Source: Mastigamoeba balamuthi (lineage: Eukaryota > Evosea > Mastigamoebida > Mastigamoebidae). From it: a DNA stretch of 64,000 bases. The translations under genes were made by a program, and so were the position numbers. Location of the stretch: contig CACRSC010000031.1 of the NCBI GenBank assembly GCA_902651635.1, forward strand, positions 1,090,208 to 1,154,207. The letters run 5' to 3'. The notes under the pieces are model-generated. The model ran no database searches and was not told the origin of the DNA. It saw nothing but the letters and a program-made list of their open reading frames with translations. Positions 10,801-21,715 of this stretch are shown in pieces; position 1 is the first letter of the stretch, and each line of letters starts with the position of its first letter.

Positions 10801-13626
10801 CTGGCCCTCGCGCTCGCTGCTGAACGACGGGTACGCGCCGGGGGTGTCGACGAGCGTGAACGCGGGCACGCCAAAGTGCTCCGCGAGCTCGAAGAGGCGC
10901 TTGGCGGTGCGGTAGCCCGCGGGCTCAGCCATGCCGAAGTTGGCCTCCTTCATCGAGATGGGGTCGTGGCCCTTGTGCATCGCGATGACGACAACGGGGC
11001 TGCCCTCGAACAGCGCGATGCCTCCGCGGATGCAGCGGTCGTACCCGACACGGCCGTCGCCGCTGAGCTCGACGAACCCCTCGAAGATGTCGTTGACGAT
11101 GTCCTGCGACTGCACGCGGTCGTTGGCGCGCGCGCGGCTGTAGTCGGGCGCGTGGTTCTCGGGCTTCTCTCCCAGCGGCGGCAGCGGCGCGGGCGACACG
11201 CTCCCGGGCGTCAGGGCCACCGGCGGGACCGGCGAGGACCCCAGCATCGGCGAGTGGCCGTTGGGGGTCAGCGACGCCGACGAGGGGGTGTTGACCGCGG
11301 GCGTCAGGCGCTGCGCACGCGTCGGCTGCAGCGGGCGCGGGATGAGGATGTTGAGGATGCGGCCGATGGCCTGGTCGGCCTCGGCCTCGGAGTCGACGAG
11401 CAGGTCGAGCTGGCCGTGGTGCAGTGCCATCGTGGCCGACTGGAAGCCCGGGGGGCAGTCCCTGTCGTACGCCGCCTGGTCCATCTTGTACACGGTGTTC
11501 AGGATGACGCCTGAGAGAGCACGGTCCGTTAGGGACACGTCATCGACCCCAGAAAACATACAGCCCAACGGCCTTCTTCACACAGGTTGGTATTTCCTGA
11601 TGGGCGGCCCGAGAAACCCTTGGGTGTGGGCGGGTAAGCTGCCAGGGAAAACGCGGTTTGACATTGGGCAGTAGGATCACGCGCAACGGGGAGGCACAGT
11701 ATCATACTGTCACAGCAGTCGCGATGTCGAACCGCCGGGGCACAGTCACATTTATCCGTGCGNATGGGGTCGTGGCCCTTGTGCATCTCGATGACGACAA
11801 CGGGGCTGCCCTCGAACAGCGCGATGCCTCCGCGGATGCAGCGGTCGTACCCGACACGGCCGTCGCCGCTGAGCTCGACGAACCCCTCGAAGATGTCGTT
11901 GACGATGTCCTGCGACTGCACGCGGTCGTTGGCGCGCGCGCGGCTGTAGTCGGGCGCGTGGTTCTCGGGCTTCTCTCCCAGCGGCGGCAGCGGCGCGGGC
12001 GACACGCTCCCGGGCGTCAGGGCCACCGGCGGGACCGGCGAGGACCCCAGCATCGGCGAGTGGCCGTTGGGGGTCAGCGACGCCGACGAGGGGGTGTTGA
12101 CCGCGGGCGTCAGGCGCTGCGCACGCGTCGGCTGCAGCGGGCGCGGGATGAGGATGTTGAGGATGCGGCCGATGGCCTGGTCGGCCTCGGCCTCGGAGTC
12201 GACGAGCAGGTCGAGCTGGCCGTGGTGCAGTGCCATCGTGGCCGACTGGAAGCCCGGGGGGCAGTCCCTGTCGTACGCCGCCTGGTCCATCTTGTACACG
12301 GTGTTCAGGATGACGCCTGAGAGAGCACGGTCCGTTAGGGACACGTCATCGACCCCAGAAAACATACAGCCCAACGGCCTTCTTCACACAGGTTGGTATT
12401 TCCTGATGGGCGGCCCGAGAAACCCTTGGGTGTGGGCGGGTAAGCTGCCAGGGAAAACGCGGTTTGACATTGGGCAGTAGGATCACGCGCAACGGGGAGG
12501 CACAGTATCATACTGTCACAGCAGTCGCGATGTCGAACCGCCGGGGCACAGTCACATTTATCCGTGCGAGAGAAACCGTACAGTCACCATACAATAATTT
12601 TGGGGAACAAAGTGATGGGAAATGAAAGGGGATGATGGTAATAGGAGAGGGAGAGGAGATCGCAGAGAGATCGGGGGACGAGGGTTCCGCGGGAAAGCAA
12701 GGGGACGAAGGGGGACGTACTCTCGCCGGCGAAGCCGATACGTGCGGAACGGACGCCGATGCGGATGTCGCCCTGCATGGCGTACGACGCCGTGGTGCCG
12801 CCAAACGTGGGATCGAGCAGCAGGTTGATGAACGGCTTGCGCGTCGCCTCCTTGAACTTGCGCACCATCACCGACACCTTCGCCATCTGCATGAGCGCCA
12901 GCGTGCCCTCTGCGTTGTTTGGGTCGCCCAGTCAGACGAGTCCCACACTTCCCCAAACGACGTAAACAAAACAAAAGAGAACAAACCACGCGGCGGGAGG
13001 CAGCGCGTGGAATGCGGCGAGGAGGGCGAGTGGCTGCGGGACCTTGCATGCGGGCGCCGCCCGAGCGCGAGACGATGACAACGGGGATGCCGAGCTCGAT
13101 GGCCTTCTCGAAGCCGCGGCAGAACTTCTCGCCCTCGGCGCACCCGAGCGACCCGCCGATGAAGTGGTACTCGTGGGCCATCCACATCACGTCGATGCCC
13201 TGCCCGGAGGAACCGCGCGCATTGCATGTTAGAGGAGCGGCCACCGGCGCTGAGAGAGGGGGCTCGCCCCCTCCCTCGGTTGGTTCGAGAAAAAACGAGC
13301 TTATGAGCAAACAGGCAAAATAACAGCGGGCGCGGCGTCGAGGCCGAAATTGGTGTGTGCGGGCAGTACCGCAGGCGCCCAAACCGCGAAATTAAGCAGG
13401 CGCGGGGCATGGCGGTGGGGGGGTGTGGGCACGGGGGGAAGGGAGGGGGGGTGCCTGGGCACGCGGGACGGACATTGAGCTGGCGGATACGGCAGGAGAC
13501 GCCGCAGTACTTGCCCACGGCGGCGCTCTGGACCTCGAGCTGCTGGGCGTAGGAGCGGCCGTTGAACGAGAAGCCCAGGAAGTCGCACGACGCGATGGTG
13601 TTGAACAACTCCTCCCCTTCCGCCAT
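7855..13626 (-). CDS. ACC-carboxyltransferase / pyruvate-carboxylase fusion (transcarboxylase)
   Basis: Biotin enzyme predicted to move a carboxyl group between oxaloacetate/pyruvate and an acyl-CoA (for example oxaloacetate + acetyl-CoA to pyruvate + malonyl-CoA) without ATP. Exons (minus): 13626-13474, 13199-13043, 12909-12721, 11510-10118, 10055-9756, 9697-8856, 8795-7855; total 1324 residues, all phases close. Domain order: AccD-like (about 1-230; [32 protein letters not shown]), AccA-like (about 290-630; [20 protein letters not shown]), pyruvate-carboxylase CT domain (about 635-1120; [26 protein letters not shown] metal site, GVKDMAGL lysine), then a biotinyl domain with AMKME (Lys about 1245). 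There is no biotin carboxylase domain, and the gene upstream on this strand is COPZ, so none is missing. Exon 4 is partly duplicated in the assembly at 11764-12568; I used the copy contiguous with the rest. The architecture is known from Giardia and Entamoeba; the substrate pair is inference. Confidence 0.92.
10958..12568. repeat. 805-bp direct duplication joined at an N (probable assembly artefact)
   Basis: Bases 10958-11762 and 11764-12568 are near-identical direct copies offset by 806 bp; the only difference noticed is near 10983/11789 (CATCGCGATG versus CATCTCGATG). The single ambiguous base of the window, N at 11763, lies exactly at the junction. Each copy holds the 5' part of transcarboxylase exon 4 (its start is 11510 or 12316) and the end of intron 3. 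Only the 11510 copy runs on into the rest of exon 4. The N at the seam argues for two contig ends joined without collapsing their overlap rather than a real duplication. If it is collapsed, intron 3 shrinks from about 1.2 kb to about 400 nt. Confidence 0.93.
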
Positions 13627-14168
13627 TCTGACTCAGTCCTGGTGCGTTCTGCGCGAGTCTTTTTTTCCTTCTGACTGCGTGGGATGAATCGGTAGGCTGC
13701 TGTCAGCAGTGCAGGTTGACAATCTTTTTGGGCCGATCAGCGGAATCGGGAGGGGCGCACATCCGAGTGTTCCTGAAGCTGGGCGAATGCGGGTGTGCCC
13801 GGGGAGCGAGTGCTGCCGCTTCGTGGCCTAGAGCGAAAGCGGGATTTTATATTTGTGAAGGCCAGTGTGTACGAGTCTTACAGTGCCGTTATCACCACCA
13901 ACGTGGCTCAGACGTAGTCACCACCTCGCCGGTGGTCAAAAAACCTACGCGCCCAGCTTGCTCCCGCCCGCGCCCCACCCACCCCGCCCGCGTGCCCCCG
14001 TCGGGACACCCTCGCCCCCGCCGCCCCAGAGACCCGCATGGACGTCAGAACCAGTCATGGCCAAAGTCCTTTTTTGAGTGCGACACGTGGGCGGGGAAAA
14101 CAGGCGAGGGGATATTTCTGCCTGTTGGGGGCGACGAAGGCAGCAGCGGGGGGTCACGATGACGGGAT
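13627..14168. other. Intergenic, no gene seen
   Basis: Spacer between two minus-strand genes: the 5' flank of the transcarboxylase and the 3' flank of COPZ. It contains a C-rich tract around 13960-14030. Nothing coding or repetitive was recognised. Confidence 0.5.
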
Positions 14169-14906
14169 TTATCTGAGCGCCTTGACGATCTGGTCGCGCG
14201 CGGTGTGCAGCGCCTGCGAGATCGTCTGCTCCGAGAGGCCCGAGTCGCTGTCGGCGTTCTTCATCGACGCGCGCTGGGCGATCAGGCCCGGGTCGGTCTC
14301 GAGGACGATCCTGCAGAGATTCGGAGATATCAGTGATCCAATGGGGAATTCCGGAAATATCTACCCCTCGTCAACGAGCTCGTCGATGACCAGCAGAACG
14401 GTGTCGAGCGAGTCCTGCATCGAGCGGCGGTCGACCTGGCCGTGGAGGACGATCGCGAGGGCGTCGCACAGCGCGTTGAGAGCCGAGAGGAGCAGCAGCT
14501 CGTTCTCGTCCTGCGAGCCGATCAGGAACACGTGCGTGTCGCCCGCGGGCTTGTACAGCACGAGCAGGTTGTCGACCACGAGCACCTCACCTGCAATTCG
14601 AGGGTGCGTCACGTCACTCCACGTCAGGGGGAAAACCAAAAGCAAATATCTCGGCGCAAAATATCCACCATCCGACAGCGTGGCATCGAGCGTAGATACG
14701 AGTACAAATCGGGGGGGATCGCGCGTCCAGTGGAATGGGCGGCGGGAGGGATGGAGGACGCAACTGGCCTGGCGGGTGGTCTTGTCGCGCAGCCTCTTCT
14801 CGAGGTTCTTCTGGTCCCTGACGAGCTGCAGGTCGGGCGCGAAGTACTTGGACGCGATGCGCTGGCCCTCGCCGTCGAGGATGGCGATGCCCTTGACCGA
14901 GTACAT
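14169..14906 (-). CDS. Coatomer subunit zeta (COPI)
   Basis: Small longin-type subunit of the COPI coat, pairing with gamma-COP in the F-subcomplex for Golgi-to-ER retrograde vesicles. Exons (minus) 14906-14765, 14590-14365 and 14310-14169 give 169 residues, close to the usual 175-200. Seen: MYSVKGIAILDGEGQRIASK, the conserved basic segment LEKRLRDKTTRQ across intron 1, EVLVVDNLLVLYK, GSQDENELLLLSALNALCDAL and DTVLLVIDELVDEGIVLETDP across intron 2. These match the order of the family's conserved blocks. The start is the first ATG of the conserved block; a short upstream exon cannot be excluded. The gene is divergent from PHAF1 with a 372-bp shared upstream region. Confidence 0.92.
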
Positions 14907-15278
14907 CGCGCACGTCTGCCGCCGTTTGGGTTAAGTGCGCGCGGTCGTTGTGGTTTAACTAAAAGCCCCCGTGAATTGGCTCGAGGGGCCCGCCCGCTGT
15001 TTCTCGAAACGCGGGGGGCGCGCCCGGGAGGGGGGACCGCGGCTGAAGAGCGCCAGGAGGTACGCACGAGCTGGAACTTGGCAAACGCCGGCCTGGCGCC
15101 CGACTGGTCAAACATTCTCTCGTGTCGAGTTTGCGCGGTTTGTTTGCGTGGATCGATCGGTGCCCGAGATATTTGCCCCAGAGAATCTGCTGGCTGATAA
15201 TTGTAGAATTCTCGGCCCGCGCCCAGCGCACACGCGACCCCACCAGAGCCCGCGCTCTCCGCACCGCCCGGTCCCAGA
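14907..15278. promoter_or_regulatory. Shared upstream region of COPZ and PHAF1
   Basis: A 372-bp spacer between the divergent starts of COPZ (minus) and the PHAF1 homologue (plus), so it must hold both promoters unless an upstream exon is missing. I did not identify a specific element in it. Confidence 0.4.
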
Positions 15279-16918
15279 ATGGCGATGGAGCTTGAGATCG
15301 TGCCCTCCGTCTCGGCGGGCCCCTTCAAGCTCGGTCCGCAGCTCTCGGGGAGAGGCGGCCTCTCTCGTTGTCCCCCTTCCTCTGACCGCCGCCCTCCTCC
15401 CGCGCGCAGGTCAGCCGATCCAGGACGCGATCCAGTGCCTCCACGGCATGCTGAACATAGTCTCCGCAGTCGACATCAAGTACAACGACTCGGTTGAGCA
15501 TTCGCCCCGTCCTCTCCCCACGTTTCTCCCTCTCTCCTTCGCTGGGGCTCACTGAGACGGCGGCTCTCAGGACCCGCTGGCGCACGACCTGCTCGTCGAG
15601 CTGCCCAACCAGGGCGTGCTGCTGAGGTTCGACAGCGAGTCGCAGCGCCTGCGCCTCGTGGAGCTCTTCCGCCCGCACCGCGTGCGCTTCCGCTACTGCG
15701 GCACCGTCTTCCACTGCCCCTCGTCGAGCGACACAGCGTCTCCGGCCGTCCCCTTTGACGAGTGGGCCCCTCCCCCAGAACCCCCCGCGCCCCTTGAGGC
15801 GGGGCGGTGCACTGACTCGAGGGGTGCTGGGGACCTCGCCGCACAGGACCGGGGGCCTCGGGGTGGCTGCGCCCGTGATGCCCACGTTCGTCAACGTGTA
15901 CCAGAGGTTCGGGCCGTCGTACCCGGGCGAGTTCTCGCCGGATTGCTCGAGCTACACCCTCAACTACCCCGGCGTCTCGTTCCGCTTCCCCATACCCCCG
16001 CAGTTCCGCGAGCAGTACCGCCAGCGCCGCACGACGGGAGGTGCTCCCCCACCGAGTCGCGACGCCCGCATTCTGACCGCTCTCTGCAGAGACGGAGCAC
16101 CCCATCGAGTTCCCTGACGGGAGGTCCGCGCTGGCCTGCCGCGTGTGCGTGTACCTGGGGAGGGACGCCAAGGGGGCAGTGCTGCCCCCGCTGCCGGCCA
16201 CGTCGCGCTACTGGGAGTCGGTCGTCGTGAAGCTCTCGCAGGGGCTGACCTTCACGGGCCGCAACTGCTCGATCTCGTTTGGCGCGAGCGTGCAGGACGT
16301 CCTGAGCTACCTCGGGCAGCCCGGAGAGGTGTTCTACAAGGAGGACGACAAGCTCAGGATCCACTCGACGCCGTCGCCCAGCGAGGGCGGCCGCGGGGAC
16401 TACTTCTACAACTACTACTCGCTGGGCATCGACCTGCTCTTCGACCGCTCGTCGCACGCGGTGAAGAAGTTTGTTCTGCACTGCAACTTCCCGAACCACC
16501 ACGACTTCAACATGTCAGAGGCGCGTTGGGCCTGCACGGTCTCACAAGCATCGCCCCCACCCGCAGGTACGCCAAGTGCAACTTCGCCATCAACGTCGTG
16601 CGGACTGTAGACGGAGACGAAGTGAGCTCGTGGATAAGCCCGGACACCAAGGCACGCAGTGCGGGTATGCGCGCAACAACTAACACGGTCCGAATAGTGG
16701 CCGCAGGTGCAGAACGCTCTGGGGACGACCGGGAAGCCGCTTGTCAACAACAAGGGGTCCTACGAGAGCCCATTCGGCCCCACGTACTTCTACGGCTACA
16801 GGGACGTCATCTTTGAGGTAACTGCAAACTTGTATTGTTGTTCCCCTGCTCACTAGTTGCACAGGTGCTTCCTAACGGACACATAGCAAGTGTTTGCCTG
16901 TTCAAGGTGGATTCTTGA
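15279..16918 (+). CDS. PHAF1 / UPF0183 homologue
   Basis: Homologue of phagophore assembly factor 1 (human C16orf70), which acts with BCAS3 at early autophagosome membranes. Eight exons: 15279-15333, 15410-15492, 15571-15737, 15847-16040, 16090-16513, 16567-16651, 16707-16817, 16865-16918; 390 residues. Seen: the family N-terminus MELEIVP, VPxx-like GQPIQDAIQCL, FRYCGTVF, then the signature FGASVQDVLSYLGQPGEVFY, KLRIHSTPSP, DYFYNYYSLGIDLLFD and KKFVLHCNFPNHHDFN, ending with RDVIFEVLPNGHIASVCLF. All are blocks of the family in order. The intron at 16652-16706 only keeps frame if it uses a GC donor (AAG|GCACGC); a GT donor at 16622 would delete SSWISPDTK. It carries a CTAAC branch-point-like sequence. 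Confidence 0.9.
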
Positions 16919-17111
16919 AACACAGCAACACTATACACTAGAACAACAGATCTTTCTTGTGAACTACACAATTGAACCAAAAAGCCACTTGTCCATTTGC
17001 GATTGGCATCGAAATGAGCGCTAACCGAGACCAAAGGGATTAAGAACAGCAATCCTGATAAGCTGATGTAAGGGTTGCCGTCTCAGCACAGCTCTCCCGT
17101 GTTGCCTGCCT

Positions 17112-17795
17112 TCACGGCAGCACAAACATGAGGACCACAAGCAGGATGATCACGAGGAACAGGCCGCCTATCGTCCAGATCATGCACGAGTTCTTGACCT
17201 TCTCCGTCAGGTCCCTCGTGTTCGCTGTAGTTGCCGAGACACGCGCGTCCGCACGGTCGACGCCCCTCTCGAGCTGCAGGCGACCCCACCCATCCCGGTC
17301 AGTCGATTGCCGAGCAGCGCTCTCGCGTCAGCCGCGCACGTCTGTGAGGAGCGAGGCGTGAACGTCGAGCTCGTCCCCGATGCCGTTGGCAATGTGCTTC
17401 TGCTTGGTGAGGCTCTCAGAGAGCACGTCCAGCATGGTGTCCTGTTCTGCTCGGCCCACAGCAACAATTCCAGAGGCTCAGGGGCTCAGCAAACGCACTG
17501 AAAAAAACAGCCCCCGCAAAAGAAGCGGGTGCGGGCAGCCGGTAGAGGGCTCGCGGTGGCGGGGTGTGCGCGGTCTGCGCAGACAAACCTGTCATCTGGG
17601 CATGCTGCATGTCGAGCACACCGCGGTTGTCCAGCGAGGCGATTTCGGGGTTCTCGCTGGGCGGCGCAGCAGCCCAGGCACTCCCGGCGCCACCGAACAG
17701 CTCCTCCCTGCGGTGAGCGTACGCGCGGGCGGCGGTCAGTCGCGGACAGGCGCGTGAGGGCAACAGGCGCACCTCTCCGATTTCCCCTTCGACAT
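17112..17795 (-). CDS. Qc-SNARE (syntaxin-8/SYP5-like)
   Basis: Tail-anchored SNARE for endosomal or Golgi membrane fusion. Exons (minus) 17795-17773, 17707-17589, 17446-17340, 17273-17112 give 136 residues. Seen: a SNARE heptad region with EQDTMLDVLSESLTKQKHIA and GDELDVHASLLTDLE, aligning with syntaxin-8 'EQDAGLD...GNELDEQNEIIDDL', and a C-terminal anchor GGLFLVIILLVVLMFVLP at the stop. There is no room for an N-terminal Habc bundle. In that alignment the central ionic-layer glutamine is replaced by histidine (GDELDVH), which is unusual. The first exon is 23 bp and rests on phase plus a GTGCGC donor; its exact start is the least certain part. Confidence 0.8.
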
Positions 17796-18039
17796 TCGCA
17801 GGGTGCGGACAAGAATATCGGCAGATCTTTTCCCACAGGAATATCGTGATAAAGCACTGTAGTTGCTCCGGGCCCCCCCGCCAGCCGTGGCCGCACAGTA
17901 TTGCCAAGGGACCCAGCAGAGACTTGTCGGCACGAGGGAGAAAATTCAATCTGCTGGTGCCGTAAATCGCGAATCTCCAATTTCCCTTCACACCTTCCTT
18001 GAAGGCTCACGCCGTTTCCTCTGACGCGTCCACGTTCCC

Positions 18040-19539
18040 ATGAATGACTCCCTGACGGTGCGGCCCCCTCGGCCCCGGCTGCCCTGCGCCCCCCGCCCCC
18101 CTTCTCACCCGCATCCCGCGCGTGCGCCACCCCGCGCAGCTCGCGGAGGCCCCGAGGCTGGTCCTCAGCTTCAAGACCATCCTCTTCGGCACGCGGAACC
18201 CGCAGCGCCTGCCCGTGCGTGCCGCGTCCCTGCCCGCTTCCCCCACGCCACATCGACACCGCGGGCCCCACCCACCCACCCTTCCCCTTGTGGCAGCGGC
18301 GGCATTTCCCAGAACCACGCCCCGCCCGCCCGGAACGCCCGTTCTCTCGGGCTTTTTTTGACTACCCATTTCGGGGCCGCCCGGTCCGTTTTGCTCGCCC
18401 GAGAAGCCGCGTGGCTCACCGACAATCAACTTCTCAACCGCCCGCACGCGACCCCTCGCTCGCCCTCCCTCCAGATGGACATCATCGTCGCGCGGCAGTG
18501 GCGCGAGTCGTGCGGCGTGTCGCCCGAGGACGTGTACAGCGCAGGGGCGGCGGCCCGCGCGTGCCACGAGGACACCCTCAAAGGTCCGCTCGGCTCTGCG
18601 GCAGCCCTCCCGCCCGGGCCTCGTGCTGGGCCGGGCCCCAACCCGCACCTCCTCCTCCTCCTCCCCCGCAGAGGTGGTCTGCGACCTGTGCGGGGACCGG
18701 ATCGTGGAGGTCGTGGCCGTGCGCAGGGACCACGGGCCGGCCTGCGCGGGGGGCACGGCGGGCGGCGACGTGCAGACCGAGCGGTACAGCTTCCTCGTCA
18801 GGGCCTGCTGCCGGTCCGCGACACTCTCGCCGGGCCGGGGGAAGGAGAGGCGGAGAGGGGCCACGTGATATCTGACGTCGCAACACTGGAATCTTGCTGC
18901 GACCACGAGCAGGCACATTGAGCACAAGCTGTGCCTCTCGACGCACCTCGCGGGCGTGGTCGTCTCTTGCGAGTCGTTCAAGATACGCCTGTGGAAGAGG
19001 AAGAAGCAGCCGTCGGAGGAGGCGCCGTGCGAGCAGGCAGCAGCGGCGGCGGTGGCGGCGTCCGCAGCAGCGGCGCCAGCGGGGGCGCCGGGTGGCCCCA
19101 AGTGCCCCGAGATGGCCCACGCGATACCGCACCTGGGGCCGCTGCCGGTGGCCGGGTGGATCCGCAACCTGGGCACGGGCGGCGCGCCGCTCGCCGGCCG
19201 CATCGTCGTGCGCGTGCGGGTGACCAAGTGGCACATACCCAGGGCCGAGGTGGCGGTGTTGCTGACGAGGGCCATCAAGGAGGTCAGGGACAACGTCCCG
19301 GGGTTCATCAACGGCTGCTACCACATCAACGACAGTGCGCCCCCGCCCTCGGCGTGGCCGGGGCTTCAAACTCACATGGGGGACGCTGCGCGGGCACAGA
19401 CGGCACGATCACGGCAGTGACGGTGCACAAGGACACGCTGTCGATGATGCTGGCGGACGTGCTGCGCGCGGAGCTCTTGAAAGAGCTGGGCCTCGTGTCG
19501 GTGATGCAGGTTCTCTACACTGTAACAACAGTATACTAA
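18040..19539 (+). CDS. Unrecognised multi-exon protein
   Basis: Exons 18040-18057, 18140-18214, 18475-18583, 18672-18813, 18913-19334 and 19400-19539 join in phase to 301 residues. Seen: LVLSFKTILFGTRNPQRLP, a CDLCGD zinc-knuckle-like pair, RACC then HIEHKLCLSTHLAGVVVSC, a basic stretch RLWKRKK, an Ala-rich linker, and a beta-rich end (RIVVRVRVTKW, TITAVTVHKDTLSMMLA). The cysteine pairs, basic cluster and beta pattern might fit an immunoglobulin-like DNA-binding protein, but I do not recognise the family and this is speculation. Exon 1 codes for only six residues. Codon use is strongly GC-rich like its neighbours. It could also be two genes. Confidence 0.55.
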
Positions 19540-19650
19540 TGTGAGGTGTACATCATCCCTTTCGGCGCAATGGAGGACGCAGCGGGTGGCTCTGTTTGCT
19601 ATTCTGCAACGGCGTCCTCGGCTAGTGGCCACGGGAGGGGGGGAGCTAGA

Positions 19651-21397
19651 CTAGATGCTCAGGTTGGTGCACTCGCGCTCGAGCGTCCTGGCGACCTCGT
19701 TGAGGCTCGACCTGCCGTCGGGGTTGCGGCAGATCGTGTGGATCGTGGACGTCAGGCTCTGCAGGTACTCGTGCCGCCTCCCGCACGCGCTGTTGAGCAG
19801 GCTGCCCAGCTTGTACACACAGTTGTTGCGGGCGTCGTTCGCCTTCCCCAGGCCCCGCTTGAAGCAGTCGCTCCTGTCCCCGCAGCACGTGAGCCTGCAC
19901 ACGGACTGGGCATGCTTCTTATTGACGCAGTCCTTGAAGCACGGGCACTCCGAGTTGCTGCAGACCTTGCACGGCGGATCCCCATTGACGACGCCGTTGA
20001 CGCTCTGCACCAGGAGCTGCGCGATGCGGTCCACCTCGCGGTGCGCGTGGAGCTCTCTGCTCAGCTCAGCGGCGGTCTCTGTCGTGGGGGCCAGCCTGTG
20101 GCGCTGCCTGGCGACCTCGAGGGACACGTCCCACGCCCGGACAGCGGGGGTGGACACGTTGCGCCGAGAGACGGGGCTACGCGTGAACGATGGAGTGGCC
20201 CCGAAGAACTCGGAGACCTTGTAGTTGGTGACGGAGAGATCGCCATACTGGCACGGCTCGCTGATTCCGTCATTCTTCCGCTTCATCATCTCGACTGGCC
20301 GTACACGTCAGCTATCATCCCAGGAGATGGGAAGGGGAAGAGGGGATGCACAAGACTCGTCAAACTGGTTCTGCAGGCTATTCCCGTTGTGCGCTGCGTT
20401 GTCCATGTACCACATGTTGGCCTGCGACCAGCTGTCTCCCAGGTACGCGTAGAGACTACTATCATAGTCGGTGGCCCAGCTCGGATCTGAGATGGGCGAG
20501 GCCCTGTAGCAGTCCGGGCCACGTTTCAGATAAGAACGGATAATAAAGTGGACGAACGTGGCAACGTAGGCCCTCGGCGGAAGGGTGTACTTGTAGAAGA
20601 CCGACCCCGCCTCGCACGCCTCGACAAAGAACACGAGGACGCCATACTTCTGCTTGTCGTACATCTGCTTCAGGGTCGCGACAACGCGCTCTCCGGACAT
20701 CGAGGCTTTCCCCGGGAACCGCAGCGACCCCATGTCCCCGTGGTCCCTTCCGAGACAACGGATTGTGAGCAGCGCCAGCAGGTGGGTTTCTGGGCGCACG
20801 AGTAGAAGATGAAAACGTGGTCTGCAGAAGTGCTGCCGAGTGTCTTTCCGCTGCCACCGACGGGCTTCTCTCCGAGGAGCACCTTGACGAAGTTGTCTGG
20901 TGTGACGGCACTCCCGACAACGTCCTTGGGCACACCGCTGTACACATCGGGCCCGTTCATCTCGTTGATGATCACTCCCCGCCTATAATTCCCGGGGTCT
21001 GCGGCGTTGTGGTCCGTCAGCCATACAGTCAGCTCGGAAAACAAAGCCAAGGGCCCAACGACGAAAAGAAGTGGTGTGGGAGAACAAACAGTCGCACCCT
21101 GCGCGATGTCGTCGTACATTAGGACGATGATGTGGGCCTCGGGAACGCCCTTCCTGCGCAGCACCTGGAACATGTGGCACACGTCCGCCTGGTGCCGGTA
21201 GTTGCTGGCAGGTGCAGTTAGAAGGGACACGGGGGGGGGCTGGTGTGGGCGCACTTCCAGGTGTTGCTGCCAGCCACCAGGACGGCCCAGAAGTTGTTGG
21301 CCCGCTGCTGGGGCGTCATACGGTCGAGGACAGCGGGAGCAGTGGCTGCCATGGCGCAGGCAGCGCACAGCGCCAGGACAGCGAAAGCGGGCCTCAT
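19651..21397 (-). CDS. Legumain-type asparaginyl endopeptidase, paralogue A
   Basis: Secreted or lysosomal cysteine peptidase of family C13, cleaving after Asn/Asp. Exons (minus) 21397-21255, 21204-21098, 20998-20800, 20746-20558, 20503-20352 and 20294-19651 give 477 residues. Seen: signal peptide [79 protein letters not shown], the catalytic His in FIFYSDHGDMGS and catalytic Cys in [10 protein letters not shown], then [17 protein letters not shown]. The C-terminal prodomain of about 210 residues is rich in cysteines ([23 protein letters not shown]). The introns fall in the same codons and phases as in the neighbour at 21716, so the pair arose by tandem duplication. Confidence 0.93.
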
Positions 21398-21715
21398 GGG
21401 ATGGCCTTGGATGTGTGCACCTGAGAGAAAAAGACGACTGAGAGAGAAAAAACGCGCTCGCTGCTTCTTCGCCTGTCCCGTCCTGACGTAATGAGAAAAG
21501 GACTGTCTTTTCTCATCGCCGTCGAAAATTCTGGGGATACGCCTGATCCATCCACCCAGAGGCGACATAGGATACCCACAGAAGGCCAATAAACCCGCCC
21601 GCAGATTCTCAGCTGTGTAGGATTGCCAAGTCTTGGGAGGGTGGGAAGTCGTACTCCTACGGCCACGGCAGACCAGAGCGGCCGTGCACAGCAGCTGGAT
21701 TAGAGGGGAACTAGA
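21398..21715. other. Spacer between tandem legumain genes
   Basis: 318 bp separating the two paralogues; 5' flank of copy A and 3' flank of copy B. No coding motif or repeat was recognised. Confidence 0.5.

Noticed and set aside
11529-12374. Second copy of the 5' part of transcarboxylase exon 4
   Set aside because: Part of the duplicated block with an N at the seam; not a separate gene.
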